From assembly GCA_026003175.1 (NCBI GenBank), contig BPGT01000007.1:56057-120056 (forward strand): DNA of 64,000 nt, written 5' to 3'. The position numbers and the translations under genes are program-made. A model generated the notes under the pieces. It did no database searches. It had not been told where the DNA came from and worked only from the letters and a program-made list of their open reading frames with translations. This document shows, one piece after another, positions 63,921 to 64,000 of this stretch. Origin of the DNA: Armatimonadota bacterium. GTDB lineage: Bacteria > Armatimonadota > HRBIN16. Each line of letters opens with the position of its first letter. Position 1 is the stretch's first letter.

Positions 63921-63966
63921 GATGGGGGCCAGGAGGTCAGCGGTTCAAGTCCGCTCACCCCGACCA
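63921..63966. repeat. Right attachment site (attR), tRNA-Pro 3' copy
   Basis: Exact copy of 40582-40627. The 31 bases before it do not form the tRNA 5' half, so this is not a working tRNA. A TATAAT at 63863-63868, in a TTGTGGTATAATA context shared with the true tRNA promoter, lies at a similar distance upstream. Confidence 0.88.
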
Positions 63967-63971
63967 GAGGT

Positions 63972-64000
63972 GCCGACGTAGCTCAGCTGGCAGAGCGGCG
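63972..64000 (+). tRNA. 5' part of another tRNA, cut by window end
   Basis: GCCGACGTAGCTCAGCTGG followed by CAGAGCGGC has the acceptor start and full D-arm of a tRNA. The anticodon is outside the window, so the amino acid cannot be given. Confidence 0.75.

Larger units (their letters stand above)
40582..63966. mobile_element. Integrated island in tRNA-Pro (about 23.3 kb)
   Basis: A 46-bp exact direct repeat (40582-40627 and 63921-63966) formed by the tRNA-Pro 3' end bounds the element, and a tyrosine integrase gene lies at the right end. Contents: unknown genes, a primase/ATPase, iteron-like repeats, structured RNA-like repeats, a defence cargo and a REP transposase. I see no capsid, terminase, relaxase or conjugation genes, so it looks like a satellite or mobilisable island. 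Confidence 0.85.

Noticed and set aside
63921-63966. A second tRNA-Pro gene
   Set aside because: Only the 3' half matches; the bases before it do not form an acceptor stem or D-arm, so it is an attachment-site copy.

Overview
The window looks like bacterial chromosome of moderately high GC, gene-dense, with strong AGGAGG-type ribosome binding sites. The gene mix suggests a thermophilic, polysaccharide-degrading bacterium, possibly Armatimonadota: large secreted glycosidases, Gfo/Idh oxidoreductase, CsgG- and FlgT-like envelope proteins with SLH segments, a split nuoLMN block, and type I-B plus III-A CRISPR-Cas. No rRNA or phylogenetic marker is present, so the placement is an inference.

Region 1 (1-21.5 kb, mostly minus strand) is housekeeping and carbohydrate metabolism. 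It starts with a GH51-like arabinofuranosidase that runs off the left edge, translationally coupled to a 1159-aa secreted GH123/DUF4091-like protein. A sugar oxidoreductase follows, then a four-gene operon of CsgG/SLH, CsgG/SLH, FlgT-like and LPP20-like envelope proteins, a GH10 xylanase on the plus strand, nuoL-nuoM-nuoN followed by gmhA, and a heptose-kinase operon (HAD phosphatase, deoxyhypusine-synthase-like protein, hldA).

Region 2 (21.6-40.4 kb, plus strand) is a combined CRISPR-Cas locus. It holds two tandem inverted-repeat elements, a type I-B set (cas6-cas8-cas7-cas5-cas3-cas4-cas1-cas2), a leader with a good promoter, one array of 52 repeats, an unknown membrane-protein gene, and a type III-A set (cas10-csm2-csm3-csm4-csm5). 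As given, cas3 and cas10 each carry a +1 shift in a homopolymer run. Both are otherwise complete, so this is either inactivation, phase variation or an assembly error.

Region 3 (40.58-63.97 kb) is an integrated genetic element in the 3' end of a tRNA-Pro(GGG) gene. Exact 46-bp direct repeats bound it, and a tyrosine integrase lies at the right end. Its left part carries an unknown 479-aa protein, three copies of a structured RNA-like element whose stems covary, a small unknown protein, a primase/ATPase replication protein with an iteron-like GATCCACA cluster, and a small possible DNA-binding protein. Its right part, on the minus strand, is a defence cargo. It contains a DrmD-like SNF2 helicase and DrmMI-like methyltransferase pair (DISARM class 1 flavour), an XRE-ImmA/IrrE plus PIN-like pair, and a 1703-aa DUF1998 helicase with a C-terminal nuclease-like segment. 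A REP-associated tyrosine transposase sits among its own REP hairpins, some of which lie in frame inside the methyltransferase and helicase genes. No capsid or conjugation genes are visible, so the element resembles a satellite or mobilisable island more than a prophage or full ICE.

The most novel signals are the three covarying RNA-like elements upstream of the island genes, the REP/RAYT family invading defence genes, and the hybrid defence cluster.
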